The translations under genes were made by a program, and so were the position numbers. Source: Paenacidovorax caeni (GTDB lineage Bacteria > Pseudomonadota > Gammaproteobacteria > Burkholderiales > Burkholderiaceae_C). From it: a stretch of 64,000 nt of DNA. Positions 22,020 through 31,806 of the stretch are shown here, in pieces. Position 1 is the stretch's first letter. Each line of letters opens with the position of its first letter. The notes below the pieces were generated by a model. That model made no database searches and was not told where the DNA came from. It was given only the letters and a program-made list of their open reading frames with translations. The stretch covers positions 62,001 through 126,000 of the forward strand of contig NZ_CYIG01000001.1 in the NCBI RefSeq assembly GCF_001298675.1, in the 5' to 3' direction.

Positions 22020-22481
22020 ATGACCAAAAAATCTCACACGGCTGCAGAAAACCAGTCGCATTGCATCCTATTTGTAGAGCAGCTATCCGAGCAAATCGGG
22101 AAAACAGCGAACACGATTCGCACCTGCGCGACCAACAAAAAATATCAGCACCTGATCCCCCGTCCTTTCAAGTTGCCTAACAGCCGTCGCCTGTGCTGGT
22201 ACGAGCACGACGTGCTGGCTTGGATCAACTCGACTCGCCCGGCCGAGCCGCCACCGCCCAAACGCCCGCGAGGACGGCCCACCAAAGTGGAGCAGCTTGC
22301 CCGCGCTCGCTGGCAGGAGCTGAATGCTTCCATCCAACACCAGAGACGGACGGCAGAGCCCGCCGAGCCGCATCCGCCCGCACGACCGCAAGAACGGCTC
22401 ACTAAGGCAGAGCGGCCTGCGTACGCGCGCCGGGACGGGCAAAACCCAACAGTCCAGCAGCGCGCAGGGGGCAAAAAATGA
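22020..22481 (+). CDS. AlpA-like helix-turn-helix protein with AT-hook-like tail
   Basis: A 153-residue protein. Residues 20-70 (EQLSEQIGKTANTIRTCATN, then RRLCWYEHDVLAWI) have the layout of excisionase/AlpA-type winged helix-turn-helix proteins. The rest is rich in proline, arginine and alanine and contains KRPRGRPTK, an AT-hook-like sequence. Its stop overlaps the start of repA (ATGA at 22478-22481), and repA overlaps the recombinase gene likewise. It probably regulates the rep operon or directs excision; both are inferences. Confidence 0.65.
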   Translation: MTKKSHTAAENQSHCILFVEQLSEQIGKTANTIRTCATNKKYQHLIPRPFKLPNSRRLCWYEHDVLAWINSTRPAEPPPPKRPRGRPTKVEQLARARWQELNASIQHQRRTAEPAEPHPPARPQERLTKAERPAYARRDGQNPTVQQRAGGKK

Positions 22482-23404
22482 AGTCCCAGAAGTTGCTCGA
22501 TAAGCTGTTGGCGGATGGTGAACTGATCCGTGCTACCGCGCCTGCCGGTGACGACCTGGCCTTTCACCATTCACTCTTGTGCTCGCTTGGCCTTCCGCGA
22601 CGCCCTACTGTGGCCCGAGAATTTATGCGGCAATCAGGCGAGGGATGGTTGTATGTTCAAGCTGGAGCCATTGACCTTGGCAATGGCCCCATTCTTCAGC
22701 CTGTTCCTCACGGCGCTGTACCGCGCCTCGCGTTGATCTGGATATCGACTCTTGCCAGACGCTCACGCCACCCTGAAATTTTCATTGGCCGCAGCGCCTC
22801 GGAGTTCCTCCAGATGCTGGGGTATGACGGACAGGGACACTGGTATTCCACGTTGCGAGACCAGCTGCATGCGTTAGCCGCGTCCCGACTACAGATGGGT
22901 TATTGCGGGCGCACCGTCAACGAGACCGCCATCAAGCGCATTGACGCATGGCTTCCGGCCGATCACACACGACGCACAACTTGGCCTGGAACGCTCATGT
23001 TGGATCCCAGTTTTTTTGATGAGCTGGTCCAACACTCAGTCCCTCTCGACGCTCGTGCCTTGCACGCGCTTCGCGGATCAGCGCTGGCACTGGATGTTTA
23101 CGTCTGGCTCGCGCATCGCCTTCACCGCATCAACCACTGGCCACTGTGGCTTCCTTGGCGGACGCTCAAATGCCAGTTCGGCCAAGAATATCGAGGCACG
23201 CACGGACACGGGGACTTCAGTACCAGTTTCAAGCTCGCCTTGAAGAAGGTATTGATCGTTTACCCAGCAGCGCGGGTGGCCGTCCAACGCGGTGGAATCG
23301 AGTTGCGTCAATCAGCTCCGCCCGTGCCACCCAGAACCTGGTTTTCGGTCAACGCACCACTGCAAGCTGCACACAGCGCATCAGTCAATCGGGAGGCGGC
23401 ATGA
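22478..23404 (+). CDS. repA: plasmid-type replication initiator RepA
   Basis: A 308-residue protein that looks like the plasmid RepA family (RepA_C type). Supporting segments are FHHSLLCSLGLPRR near the N-terminus, VPHGAVPRLALIWISTLARR, GRSASEFLQMLGYDGQG, FFDELVQHSVPLDARALHAL and ALDVYVWLAHRLHRI. Such proteins bind iterons and open the origin of medium-size proteobacterial plasmids. It overlaps its neighbours on both sides by 4 bp. Repeats with iteron character are present not here but at the far right end of the island, at 58476-58576. Confidence 0.8.
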   Translation: MKSQKLLDKLLADGELIRATAPAGDDLAFHHSLLCSLGLPRRPTVAREFMRQSGEGWLYVQAGAIDLGNGPILQPVPHGAVPRLALIWISTLARRSRHPEIFIGRSASEFLQMLGYDGQGHWYSTLRDQLHALAASRLQMGYCGRTVNETAIKRIDAWLPADHTRRTTWPGTLMLDPSFFDELVQHSVPLDARALHALRGSALALDVYVWLAHRLHRINHWPLWLPWRTLKCQFGQEYRGTHGHGDFSTSFKLALKKVLIVYPAARVAVQRGGIELRQSAPPVPPRTWFSVNAPLQAAHSASVNREAA

Positions 23405-24450
23405 ACGAACTAACCCTCAGAATTCAGGAGTTGGCAAACCGCTGCCAGGCAATCCTGGATGCCATGCGATCCCCAGATGTTCAAGAACAGCGCAGCACCT
23501 CGCACAAGACGAAGATTGAATACGAGCGACAAGCGCAGCAACTTCTTCAACGTGCGCGACACGTTGAAGGTGGCTTGTTTGCGGTCGTTCAATCAACAAG
23601 GTGTGTGACCACATTTCGAAAACGCCTGATAGCACTGGAACACTTCCTTTTCTCACAGCAGGAGCAACTGACGCGACAGTTGAACGCTCCAGCAGTACAA
23701 GCCGCAGAAATTCTTCACCTGCGATTTTTTCTGCAACTGAAACACCTGCAAGCGCTACAACGCCTGCGGCAGCAAGGCATGACAGGTGAGCGTGCCAAAC
23801 GCCGCAGCAAGCGTCAGTCACTGGCCGGGCTACCGGCCAATTGGCGCATTGACCTGTGCAAGCGCGCTGTAGGTGGCCGGTACCTGTTCTCGCTCATTGT
23901 GCTGGCCCTGACCGGGTGCCGCCCGAGTGAGCTGGTGCATGGCATTGACATCTGGCGCGGGAAAGACGAAGTCACAGGCAAATTGCTGATCCATCTCCGC
24001 ATCCGGGGCGCAAAGGTTAAAGACTCGCAAGGCCAACCGCTTCGCACGATCTCCTATGACACCAATGACCCCCACCCCTTAGTCGTTGTCGTCAACGAGT
24101 TGCTGGATACCCAGTCGGAGCCGCGGGTGTTCGCGCAGGTCAGAAGCGCCGTCAATTTGACAGTGGAGATACGCCGCCTAGCACGCAGCTTGTGGCCCAA
24201 GCACAAGCAACCGATCACGGCCTACTGCTTCCGCCACCAGTTTGCCGCCGATCTGAAGGCCAACGGCGATGACGAAGCCACAAGCCGTGGACTGGGGCAC
24301 ATCAGCGCCGAAACCCGGCGCTTGTATGGCACCGCCGGCCAGGCCAGCAAAGGGCACCGCCTTCGTCCTCTGCGGGTTGAAGTCGAACGCCCTGTGAAGC
24401 CTCGCAGTCGTGGGCCATGCACGAAGTGGCGTATCGAGCCAGCGTCATAA
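23401..24450 (+). CDS. tyrosine recombinase-like protein of the rep operon
   Basis: A 349-residue protein starting at the ATG that overlaps the repA stop. The C-terminal half has the tyrosine recombinase pattern: arginine in LTGCRPSELVHG (about residue 173), a box II reading AYCFRHQFAADL with the arginine but no first histidine, LGHIS (about 299), and a candidate nucleophile in TRRLYG (about 310). It is unlike the integrase at the right end. Candidate roles are multimer resolution of the excised circle or a second recombination step. Activity is uncertain because box II is atypical. Confidence 0.7.
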   Translation: MNELTLRIQELANRCQAILDAMRSPDVQEQRSTSHKTKIEYERQAQQLLQRARHVEGGLFAVVQSTRCVTTFRKRLIALEHFLFSQQEQLTRQLNAPAVQAAEILHLRFFLQLKHLQALQRLRQQGMTGERAKRRSKRQSLAGLPANWRIDLCKRAVGGRYLFSLIVLALTGCRPSELVHGIDIWRGKDEVTGKLLIHLRIRGAKVKDSQGQPLRTISYDTNDPHPLVVVVNELLDTQSEPRVFAQVRSAVNLTVEIRRLARSLWPKHKQPITAYCFRHQFAADLKANGDDEATSRGLGHISAETRRLYGTAGQASKGHRLRPLRVEVERPVKPRSRGPCTKWRIEPAS

Positions 24451-24457
24451 AACCTGT

Positions 24458-24499
24458 GTGTCGGATTGTCATGCTCACTTATCCACGACAGTCCGACAC
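24458..24499. terminator. inverted repeat between convergent recombinase and mad8 ends
   Basis: Arms of 13 bp (24458-24470 and 24487-24499, GTGTCGGA-TGTC type) match at 12 positions with a 16-base loop. There are no T tracts. The loop contains TTATCCACG, one base from a DnaA box. A terminator is the simplest reading. Confidence 0.45.
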
Positions 24500-24583
24500 C
24501 ACATCGCCGTATGAAGCATAGTCACCGTAATAGCGGACCGAGGGGCTGAGCACACAGAATCACTCGCCTCGCCAAAGTTTCCT

Positions 24584-27500
24584 TCAATCCTTGACTGCCA
24601 CCCGCGTAGCGCCGCCGTGCTGAGTTACCCGAGGCCTGCAACGCAGCTTCACGGCCCCTTTGGAAAACGAGTCATCAGTCGCTTTGCTCGACCACACATA
24701 GGCCTCTCCCGATTTCAGAAGCGCCATGCGTTCTGGCGTCAAATTGCTCAATGCTGCATTCGCCTTCTGGATGTGCTTCAACCAGGCGGGTGAATTGAAC
24801 TTGTGCATGATGATCTGGCTGGATAGCTCGATCAGGCTCACTGGTACCGACGGCGGGTCTTGGCTCGCCACCATGATGCTCACACCCTTGTGCCGCATCT
24901 CACGAACGACCTCGATCAGTCCGGCTACCAGGTCAGGGCTTTCGATGTACTTGTGAGCCTCATCGAAGACCACCAGTTTGTTGAAACTGCGGCCGTTGAT
25001 TCGCGCGTCAGCAAACATCTGCAAGAGCACAACGAATAGGCCCAAAGCTTCGTCCTTTTCGATGAACTCATCCCGCAAATCCACGATGATCAGCCGCCCC
25101 GGTCGAACGACATCACTCAATGAGGTCGTATCGTTGATGTACTCTGCAGCCAAGTCCAGGCGCATCCTGGCCATTTCCTTGAGGTGATCGGGAACAGACG
25201 ATGCGTCAATACCAGCGCGCAACCCATCCAACGTAATGTCGTCGCGCATGGACTTCATGATGCGCATGATCTGCCGGATGTAAGTCGCCTGATTTCCCAC
25301 GGCTCCCATCAGGAATTTCCAATGCGACGCTTTTAGCTCCGACGCTGAGAACTGAAGAGGCAAAACCTCAACATCCGGATACTCAGCACGCCGCTCCTCG
25401 ATCTTGTCTGCCGGCACTAGCAACACAACGTCCCTCAGAGCCCTGGGCGAGGCCCCATACGTGTCCCTCAGCGCCTTGACTTGATCCTCCACACTGTTGG
25501 CCCCAACCATCGATGTGAACTCCGGCTTGTAATCCATCGTCGGGCTGTAATGGAAAATCACCGTAGCCAGAGGCTCCGGCAAGCAGTTGATACCGGGGAT
25601 TGCCATCGAGGCCATCTCCGCCACACTGCCTAGTGTGTAGCTTTTCCCCCCTCCCTGGACCCCAAACAGGCTGATCGTGTGGGTCTGGTTCAGATCGAGC
25701 GCCACTTTGCGCCCGGAGACCTCCCCCAACAAACCAAACTGGGGTGTCGGCCCTGTTGCGCCCAACATGATGTCGTAGGCTGCATGGCTATGGGCGATTG
25801 GTGCTTCGGCTGAAAGCAGCCTAGGCTCTTCGCCCCTCATTCTTTCCACTTGTGCATCGGCACGCGGTTCCATGGGGTGCTGCGTCACCGCACGCTCAGG
25901 GGTAGAGGTAGGTGTTTTTGAGGTCACACTGGCAGACGGCGACAAGAACAGCTTCGGCTCAGGCTCACTCACCTGGGTAGTAACTGCCGGTCGAGAATCC
26001 GAGTACGACATTCGCGGACTTTCGTCCCACGACAGTGTGCGGTCACGAGGCGGACTCAGGAATGCGGCTGTCTCGAAGGTAGGCACGGCAGGCGCCAGCG
26101 TCCTGCGACGAAGCAACTCTTGCGTCACCTCGCGACTCATGTCGGCCGATGACCGTGCAGTCTGCACGCTGGCCAGCGTCTCGGTATCTATCACCGCAGC
26201 CTCAACCAATTGCCGAATCAAGTTACTCCCGATGCGGTAGAACTCAATGCCGTTTTCATGCTCCGCAGGCTCCGTGCCGGGTTTGCTGAAATCAAATACA
26301 ACGGCACTGCGAGTGAACTGCAGGGTGTAGGGCATTTCGTCAAGACGGCGCAGAAAAAAGCGTGCCTCCTGCGCAGCCTCGGGTAACACCACCCCATAGC
26401 GTTCGGAACGATCCAAATAGAACCCCAGCAATGCAGCCAGATCACGGTTCTTGATAGCGCGATCGGGACGCTCCGCGTCACCCAGCTTGGGGTCAAAGTG
26501 ATGTGCGAGTACGTGTTCCGTCTGCTCAATCTGTTCAGCAATCGAGGCCTTCAATTGCTCATAGGCAGACAGATCACCGACTTGAGAATAGCACTTCACT
26601 TCCACCAGTCGGCAGGTGATCACCCTGTTCGCGGGGTCTGGGTCAAGATCAAACAAGGCAAGGTCAGTGCGACGGAAGTTCACCCCATCCCCGAGTTCTT
26701 CCGCGTTCTGACGCAGCGCTTTGTACAGTTCCAAATGAGCGTCCAATGGCACCACAATCTGATTCTGAAACACGCCTTGGTGCTCCAGGAACAATCGCGA
26801 CAGAGCAAGCCCCATCGCCTCCGCACGCTGTGACGGTGAAGACAACAACTTCAATGCCAGCCGCCCCGACAACGAACGCAGTTGATCCAACAGCACCAAC
26901 GCATGACGTTCAGAGGATGGCAAGTCATAGTCACGCAAAATCGGGGACAGCAGTGCCTCCAACTCTGCAACTGAGCGTGAGGTGATCACCAGCCGATGAC
27001 TCATAGCATTTGCCATGTCCGGCGAGTGATCGATCAAATAGTCGGGGCGAGTGGCATGACGCCGATGATCGAAAAACTCAATGCCTAGGTTACGGTCAAT
27101 GGTCATCACCCAGTCACTGACTTCATGAACCTGGTGCAGCATGGCGCGTTCATCGGCCGACAAGTTCAAGGCGACTACCGGGCGTGCATGAGGCAAATAC
27201 TGACTGCGCGCCAAAGTCGCGACGGCGACCGATACCGAGCGAGAAAGTCCCCCAATCAGGTCAGATACGGCCTCGGCCCCTTCGATCGGTTGGGGCACGC
27301 CGTGCAGCGGGCGGCGCAACCAGGTAATCGACTGTTCGTCCTCCAGGTAGTCCACCTCAAAGGGCTGGACAAGGCCATGAACGAACGAGGCATCGTCTGA
27401 ATCCTGAACATCAACCGCGCGAATTTCCTCAGCAGGAAACAGATCGAACAGGAAAGACAAGTGTGCGGCATGAGCCTGAGGGTCGTCGCGGAACTCACGG

Positions 27501-30136
27501 ATCGCTCGAATCGCCAGCCGCAACTTCGGATGCAGGTGGCTGTCGGTCGGTGTCGAGAAAGCATCCGCTTCCTTCGCATTGGTACCCAAGTCAGGCGCGA
27601 GGAGTTCGAGCAAGGCCTCACCTGTTGCTGGTGCAGCAGGGTCAAGCGCGAACAAGCGGATGTCATAGCGCAGGTCGGCGAACTCGGGGCGTCTTTGCAG
27701 ACCGAGCAGCACCTCGGCCAAGACTGCCGCACGACCGGCGTTGAATGCATTAATGGTCAACGTTTCCACATACGGATGCTGAATCAAGTAACGTTGCACT
27801 CGCGCACCCAGATAAGCGCTGTCGATTGCCGCACCGCCAATCGCAGGTTCGGGTAAGCCCAGTGCCGAACACACCTCGCCCACCAAGCCACGGGGGTCTT
27901 CCTCGTCGGTCGCCGCGTACAGCGACCAGAAGGGATTGATGTTGTCCACGGCCAAGGCGCTCCGGCCCAACTCTTCTCCGAAAGGCATCACAGGAGGGAA
28001 AGCAACCGGCGCCAACTGTTTGAGCACGGCATCCCGCACCGGGACTACGAACTCACGGCTGCTTTCGCGACTGCGCTCCAACCACCGCTGGCCCAGTTGG
28101 CTCCAAGCCACATGCCAACTGGCTCGCAGCGGATGGGTCGGACTCAACAACACGGCGTCCCGTCGCCGACCTTGATAGTCTTCCAATACCAGGCTCACCG
28201 AGTCAATGGTGAGCGCACAACGCAGTTCTTCGAACGCCTGCCGGAACATCGGCGTGTCCGAGGATGAGCCGCATCGTGCAAGCACTGCGTCGATCCAGGC
28301 GAGATAGGCGGCCGCGTAGTTCTGTACTGGATCAAGCAGGCCCAGCATGTCGCACGCTTGCATGATCAGACGTCGATCGCCCTGCAAAAGCGTGGCAAAA
28401 AATGTGGCGCGCGCTTCCTGGAATTTTTGTGCCTCCTCGGAAGCGGGCCACTTGAAAGAAACCGATGAATGGGTGCAGCTACCGGCAGCGTTGATCGACA
28501 GCCTGACCCGATTCACCCCTGTTGGGTCTTCCAAGAATGCGCGTTCCAGATTTGCCAAAACGCCCGACACCAGGACGTTCGCCTTGCCCTCCTTCCCAAG
28601 GCGAACCTCCAGTGTTTCAGCGCTGCTGGCGAGCTTGCTGCTGCGCTCCAGCCAGGCAGCACCTGTGACCGAGACCGCAGCAGGATCGCGATCCTGAACC
28701 ACCGCCGCAAAACGCGCTCGCAGCAATGCGTGCATCAGGCTGGGCTCACGCGGGACAGCGCGCTGCGGTGGCTCGACCTCTACCTCATCATCGGTGACAA
28801 CATAGAAAAGATCACTCTCGTGTGACAACGCGTGACCTTCTCCTGAACCCCCTCCATAACGAATCGAGTTGCCCTGATCATCAGCCAGCGGAATACGTTC
28901 GCCGTTCTCCGTTTCGGCATAGACGCGAACGAAATGCCAACCTTCTTCCCAATCAATCTTGCCGATGGAGGTGAATGAGATCAGTCCCGCGTCTGTGTTC
29001 TTGCTCCATGCGGCCTTGCGGCGACGTAGCCCAGTCGGGCCGTTGTCGCGCGAAACGACCTCCGCCACAAACCGCGCCAGGCCTTCTACCTTTGACGGAA
29101 CAGGATCTACCCTGAAGGACACGCTGAACTTCTTCAACCCGGTCTTTGAGATCGGCAACACGCGATGGCCAATCAACTCCGAGAGCCTTGGGTCTTCTTC
29201 ATCCTCCTTGATCACCGGCAGGTCAGGCAAATCGACATCTCCGATGAACACGGCATCGGGGTTGACTCCCCCATCCTCGAATAGCCATTTGTTGAACGCC
29301 AATGGCCAGTTGGCACGATCACGAACGATCAGCCGTGTCCATTCCTTTGGATTGGCAACACCGGTGCGTGCGAAAAACTCTCCCAGTTGCTTGCAGAACA
29401 CCGGGTCGAGCAAACCCAGCTCCAAAGCACGTACACGCTCTGTTTTGGTGGACCAGGTAATGCACTCCACACATTCCCGATTGCGTGCCAATCGTGCAGG
29501 CGCACGCTCTGGCAGTTGTAGCCACTCGAAATCGGGAACCAGCGCCAGCTCAAACAGTGCCGCCCCCATCGCATCCAGATCGAAATCGTTGATCTGGCAG
29601 GTGATCAGGTAGCGGGCTATGGCCGCATCGTCAGCATAGGGCCAGAACGCGTCATGACGCCGCAGCTCGCGCAAACCAGCATCGACCGCCAGCCGCAGCG
29701 GCACCGGAACCTCCATCAGCAACTGGGCATTCAGATCCGCATAAACACCGTCGACCGAGAGCGCTTCAAATGTGGCCACGCCAAACGAGTCCTCAGCCGA
29801 CGCCCGCAAGTCGTTGGGCACGAAAACCAACAGAGCTGGTCGCAACTCGTCGTTGGGCAGCGGATTGCGCAGTTCCACCAGCTTCGTACTTGAGACAGCC
29901 AATTCGGGAGCCTGGGCGCGCAGCGCCTCATCGGCCAAGACCACCACATTGGCTGACGGCACTCTGGCTCGCAGCCCACCAGCCAGACGGATCATCAGAT
30001 CGCGATCCAGGTCGGTAACTCGCATGCAATGCCCAAGCCCACGCGCGGCCAAGACGTCGGCCAGCCTTGGCAGCAGCACCGACTCCAGCGCCGCATTCAA
30101 CTCGTGGCTGGTCAGTTCGCGCAGCCCTTGACTCAT
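24584..30136 (-). CDS. mad8: MADS ATP-binding protein Mad8 (HerA/FtsK-like ATPase domain)
   Basis: A very large protein of 1,850 residues and the last gene of the MADS operon. The C-terminal 400 residues form a HerA/FtsK-type ATPase: Walker A LFGVQGGGKSYTLG near residue 1490, Walker B KLVVFDEAHKYIE near 1723, then GVSIMVASQDP and a typical SGEAYVW end. The first 1,400 residues match no domain I recognise. It contains a charged linker with proline and serine at about 1330-1430. Its ATG overlaps the mad7 stop. Such ATPases usually act as ring motors on DNA; here it is presumably the effector or translocase arm of the system. Confidence 0.85.
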   Translation of the reverse strand: MSQGLRELTSHELNAALESVLLPRLADVLAARGLGHCMRVTDLDRDLMIRLAGGLRARVPSANVVVLADEALRAQAPELAVSSTKLVELRNPLPNDELRPALLVFVPNDLRASAEDSFGVATFEALSVDGVYADLNAQLLMEVPVPLRLAVDAGLRELRRHDAFWPYADDAAIARYLITCQINDFDLDAMGAALFELALVPDFEWLQLPERAPARLARNRECVECITWSTKTERVRALELGLLDPVFCKQLGEFFARTGVANPKEWTRLIVRDRANWPLAFNKWLFEDGGVNPDAVFIGDVDLPDLPVIKEDEEDPRLSELIGHRVLPISKTGLKKFSVSFRVDPVPSKVEGLARFVAEVVSRDNGPTGLRRRKAAWSKNTDAGLISFTSIGKIDWEEGWHFVRVYAETENGERIPLADDQGNSIRYGGGSGEGHALSHESDLFYVVTDDEVEVEPPQRAVPREPSLMHALLRARFAAVVQDRDPAAVSVTGAAWLERSSKLASSAETLEVRLGKEGKANVLVSGVLANLERAFLEDPTGVNRVRLSINAAGSCTHSSVSFKWPASEEAQKFQEARATFFATLLQGDRRLIMQACDMLGLLDPVQNYAAAYLAWIDAVLARCGSSSDTPMFRQAFEELRCALTIDSVSLVLEDYQGRRRDAVLLSPTHPLRASWHVAWSQLGQRWLERSRESSREFVVPVRDAVLKQLAPVAFPPVMPFGEELGRSALAVDNINPFWSLYAATDEEDPRGLVGEVCSALGLPEPAIGGAAIDSAYLGARVQRYLIQHPYVETLTINAFNAGRAAVLAEVLLGLQRRPEFADLRYDIRLFALDPAAPATGEALLELLAPDLGTNAKEADAFSTPTDSHLHPKLRLAIRAIREFRDDPQAHAAHLSFLFDLFPAEEIRAVDVQDSDDASFVHGLVQPFEVDYLEDEQSITWLRRPLHGVPQPIEGAEAVSDLIGGLSRSVSVAVATLARSQYLPHARPVVALNLSADERAMLHQVHEVSDWVMTIDRNLGIEFFDHRRHATRPDYLIDHSPDMANAMSHRLVITSRSVAELEALLSPILRDYDLPSSERHALVLLDQLRSLSGRLALKLLSSPSQRAEAMGLALSRLFLEHQGVFQNQIVVPLDAHLELYKALRQNAEELGDGVNFRRTDLALFDLDPDPANRVITCRLVEVKCYSQVGDLSAYEQLKASIAEQIEQTEHVLAHHFDPKLGDAERPDRAIKNRDLAALLGFYLDRSERYGVVLPEAAQEARFFLRRLDEMPYTLQFTRSAVVFDFSKPGTEPAEHENGIEFYRIGSNLIRQLVEAAVIDTETLASVQTARSSADMSREVTQELLRRRTLAPAVPTFETAAFLSPPRDRTLSWDESPRMSYSDSRPAVTTQVSEPEPKLFLSPSASVTSKTPTSTPERAVTQHPMEPRADAQVERMRGEEPRLLSAEAPIAHSHAAYDIMLGATGPTPQFGLLGEVSGRKVALDLNQTHTISLFGVQGGGKSYTLGSVAEMASMAIPGINCLPEPLATVIFHYSPTMDYKPEFTSMVGANSVEDQVKALRDTYGASPRALRDVVLLVPADKIEERRAEYPDVEVLPLQFSASELKASHWKFLMGAVGNQATYIRQIMRIMKSMRDDITLDGLRAGIDASSVPDHLKEMARMRLDLAAEYINDTTSLSDVVRPGRLIIVDLRDEFIEKDEALGLFVVLLQMFADARINGRSFNKLVVFDEAHKYIESPDLVAGLIEVVREMRHKGVSIMVASQDPPSVPVSLIELSSQIIMHKFNSPAWLKHIQKANAALSNLTPERMALLKSGEAYVWSSKATDDSFSKGAVKLRCRPRVTQHGGATRVAVKD

Positions 30137-31806
30137 GTGCGCGCTCCTTCTAATTTTTCTGCAATGGTGTAGCGCGGCACAACGGTCTGGGTCACATAGG
30201 CATCGGACAAATCGCGGTAAAACCCGATTTCGCGCAGCCGCGCAGTGAATGCCTGAACATTGCTGCGCAAGGCTTTGCGCTCGTCAATGGTGGGTGCTGC
30301 GAAGCCTTCCCCCGGCGGTAGCTGATCGATATACAAGCCATAGCGCTCGCGCAAGAAGGCCAGGAGATCGTCGATCCGCATCTCTCCGGTGAAGTAGCCC
30401 TTGTCGCCACCAGGGCGCAACACCGCGATTTGCAGCAACACCTCCAGCAAGCGGCTATCCAAAGTGAAACGGCGTGGGGCGTTGCGTGCACGGGTTTGCG
30501 CCAGCAGGGCACCAGGCCTGTTCTTGAGCATCGTCGAGTCCAACGACTCAATGATGTACTTCCGATGGAAGGCCCCACGCAGCGCCACGAGAATTTCAAT
30601 GTAGGTCTCGAAATCCGACAATCCCATCTTGGTGATGGCCTCGACTTCCGAGTCCAGACCCGCGTCGCCTTCGGACAGTGATTCCAAAAGACCTGCCAGG
30701 CGCTCCCCGAAGAACTTGTCGCGTTCCTCCGCAAAAGGTTCGCCCTGCAAACCATACAGCTCACCCACTGAGAACACCGAATTCAACGGGCGAATCACTT
30801 TGCCACGTCGAACCAGATGCTCGGAAAACTCGTCCAGCTTTTTGGCCACGAAGTAGGCGCGCACGAAACCCGGAATACGCCGGTAGTACCCGTCCGCACT
30901 GCGTTCGGCCAATGCAACAGTATCGGATTCGGCGTTCCCTGACAGATCGACGAACAGGCCCAGCTTGTACGGACAGTCGCCCTGCGGTTGATGGGGTTCA
31001 CGCGGCTTTACAGGGCATGTCGCCTCGGCGCATAGCGCATTTGCACCTCCCAGCTTTTGCCAGGCCGGCAAGAGCTTGAGCAGACGCAGATGGTAGAGGG
31101 CCAGATGGAAGGCCAGCAGCACCTTCAGGTACTCCACCATCACCGATCGCGGCATGAAAGACTTGTAGAACAGTAAGCGCTGAATGTCCTCGGCCATCAA
31201 ATCTGCAGCGCCGATGCACACCGGTGCAAAACGATCACCGCCTGCCCGTGTGTCCGCCGTGTCTTTGCGCTGCGAGAGAAAGTGCAAGAGCGTGCCCGTC
31301 TCGATGTCGGTCAAAGCCTTGTCGTTCAGCTCGCGCGTGAGCTTGTCGAAGCCATCAAAGAAAAAACTCTTCAGGTGCTCGATGGCGTTGTGCCCCGACC
31401 TTTGTCGTGCGTGATACAGCATCTGGTACAGATGCTGCGCAGCGCCGTAGTCGCGCGAATGCTTGGGGTTGCGAAAGCGGTAGGTGTAGCCGTGCAAAGG
31501 GCGGGGGCCAGCCACTGCGGCGTTCTTCCTCCCTCGGTTAACGATGTCCATCAAATGGGTTTCGACCCAGCGCGTGACGATGTCGCGGTGCTGTGAAAAT
31601 CCCAAAAAACGGTCATTCGCCTCAAGAATGTCCGCAACAAACTTCTCCACCGTCAGTTCACGCTTGTCACGAAAAACACTCGGGTAGCCACCGTGCTCCA
31701 ACCGCTCGAACAAACCCGTGAGGACACGATCCATCTCGATGGTCTTGAAGTCAAGGTAGCTGATCTTGGGAAGACGGAACTCCCGGTCTTTCTTCTGCAA
31801 GGCCAT
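30133..31806 (-). CDS. mad7: MADS protein Mad7
   Basis: A 557-residue protein starting at ATG 31806, which shares one base with the mad6 stop (TGATG). No catalytic motif is obvious. Two segments, ALCAEATCPVKPREPH and GDCPYKLGLFVDLSG, hold three cysteines that might bind a metal. It is rich in charged helices (ERLAGLLESLSEGDAGLDSE). The assignment rests on its place between the kinase-like Mad6 and the ATPase Mad8 and on the fit of the whole eight-gene order. A role as a structural partner of Mad8 is only a guess. Confidence 0.75.
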   Translation of the reverse strand: MALQKKDREFRLPKISYLDFKTIEMDRVLTGLFERLEHGGYPSVFRDKRELTVEKFVADILEANDRFLGFSQHRDIVTRWVETHLMDIVNRGRKNAAVAGPRPLHGYTYRFRNPKHSRDYGAAQHLYQMLYHARQRSGHNAIEHLKSFFFDGFDKLTRELNDKALTDIETGTLLHFLSQRKDTADTRAGGDRFAPVCIGAADLMAEDIQRLLFYKSFMPRSVMVEYLKVLLAFHLALYHLRLLKLLPAWQKLGGANALCAEATCPVKPREPHQPQGDCPYKLGLFVDLSGNAESDTVALAERSADGYYRRIPGFVRAYFVAKKLDEFSEHLVRRGKVIRPLNSVFSVGELYGLQGEPFAEERDKFFGERLAGLLESLSEGDAGLDSEVEAITKMGLSDFETYIEILVALRGAFHRKYIIESLDSTMLKNRPGALLAQTRARNAPRRFTLDSRLLEVLLQIAVLRPGGDKGYFTGEMRIDDLLAFLRERYGLYIDQLPPGEGFAAPTIDERKALRSNVQAFTARLREIGFYRDLSDAYVTQTVVPRYTIAEKLEGART

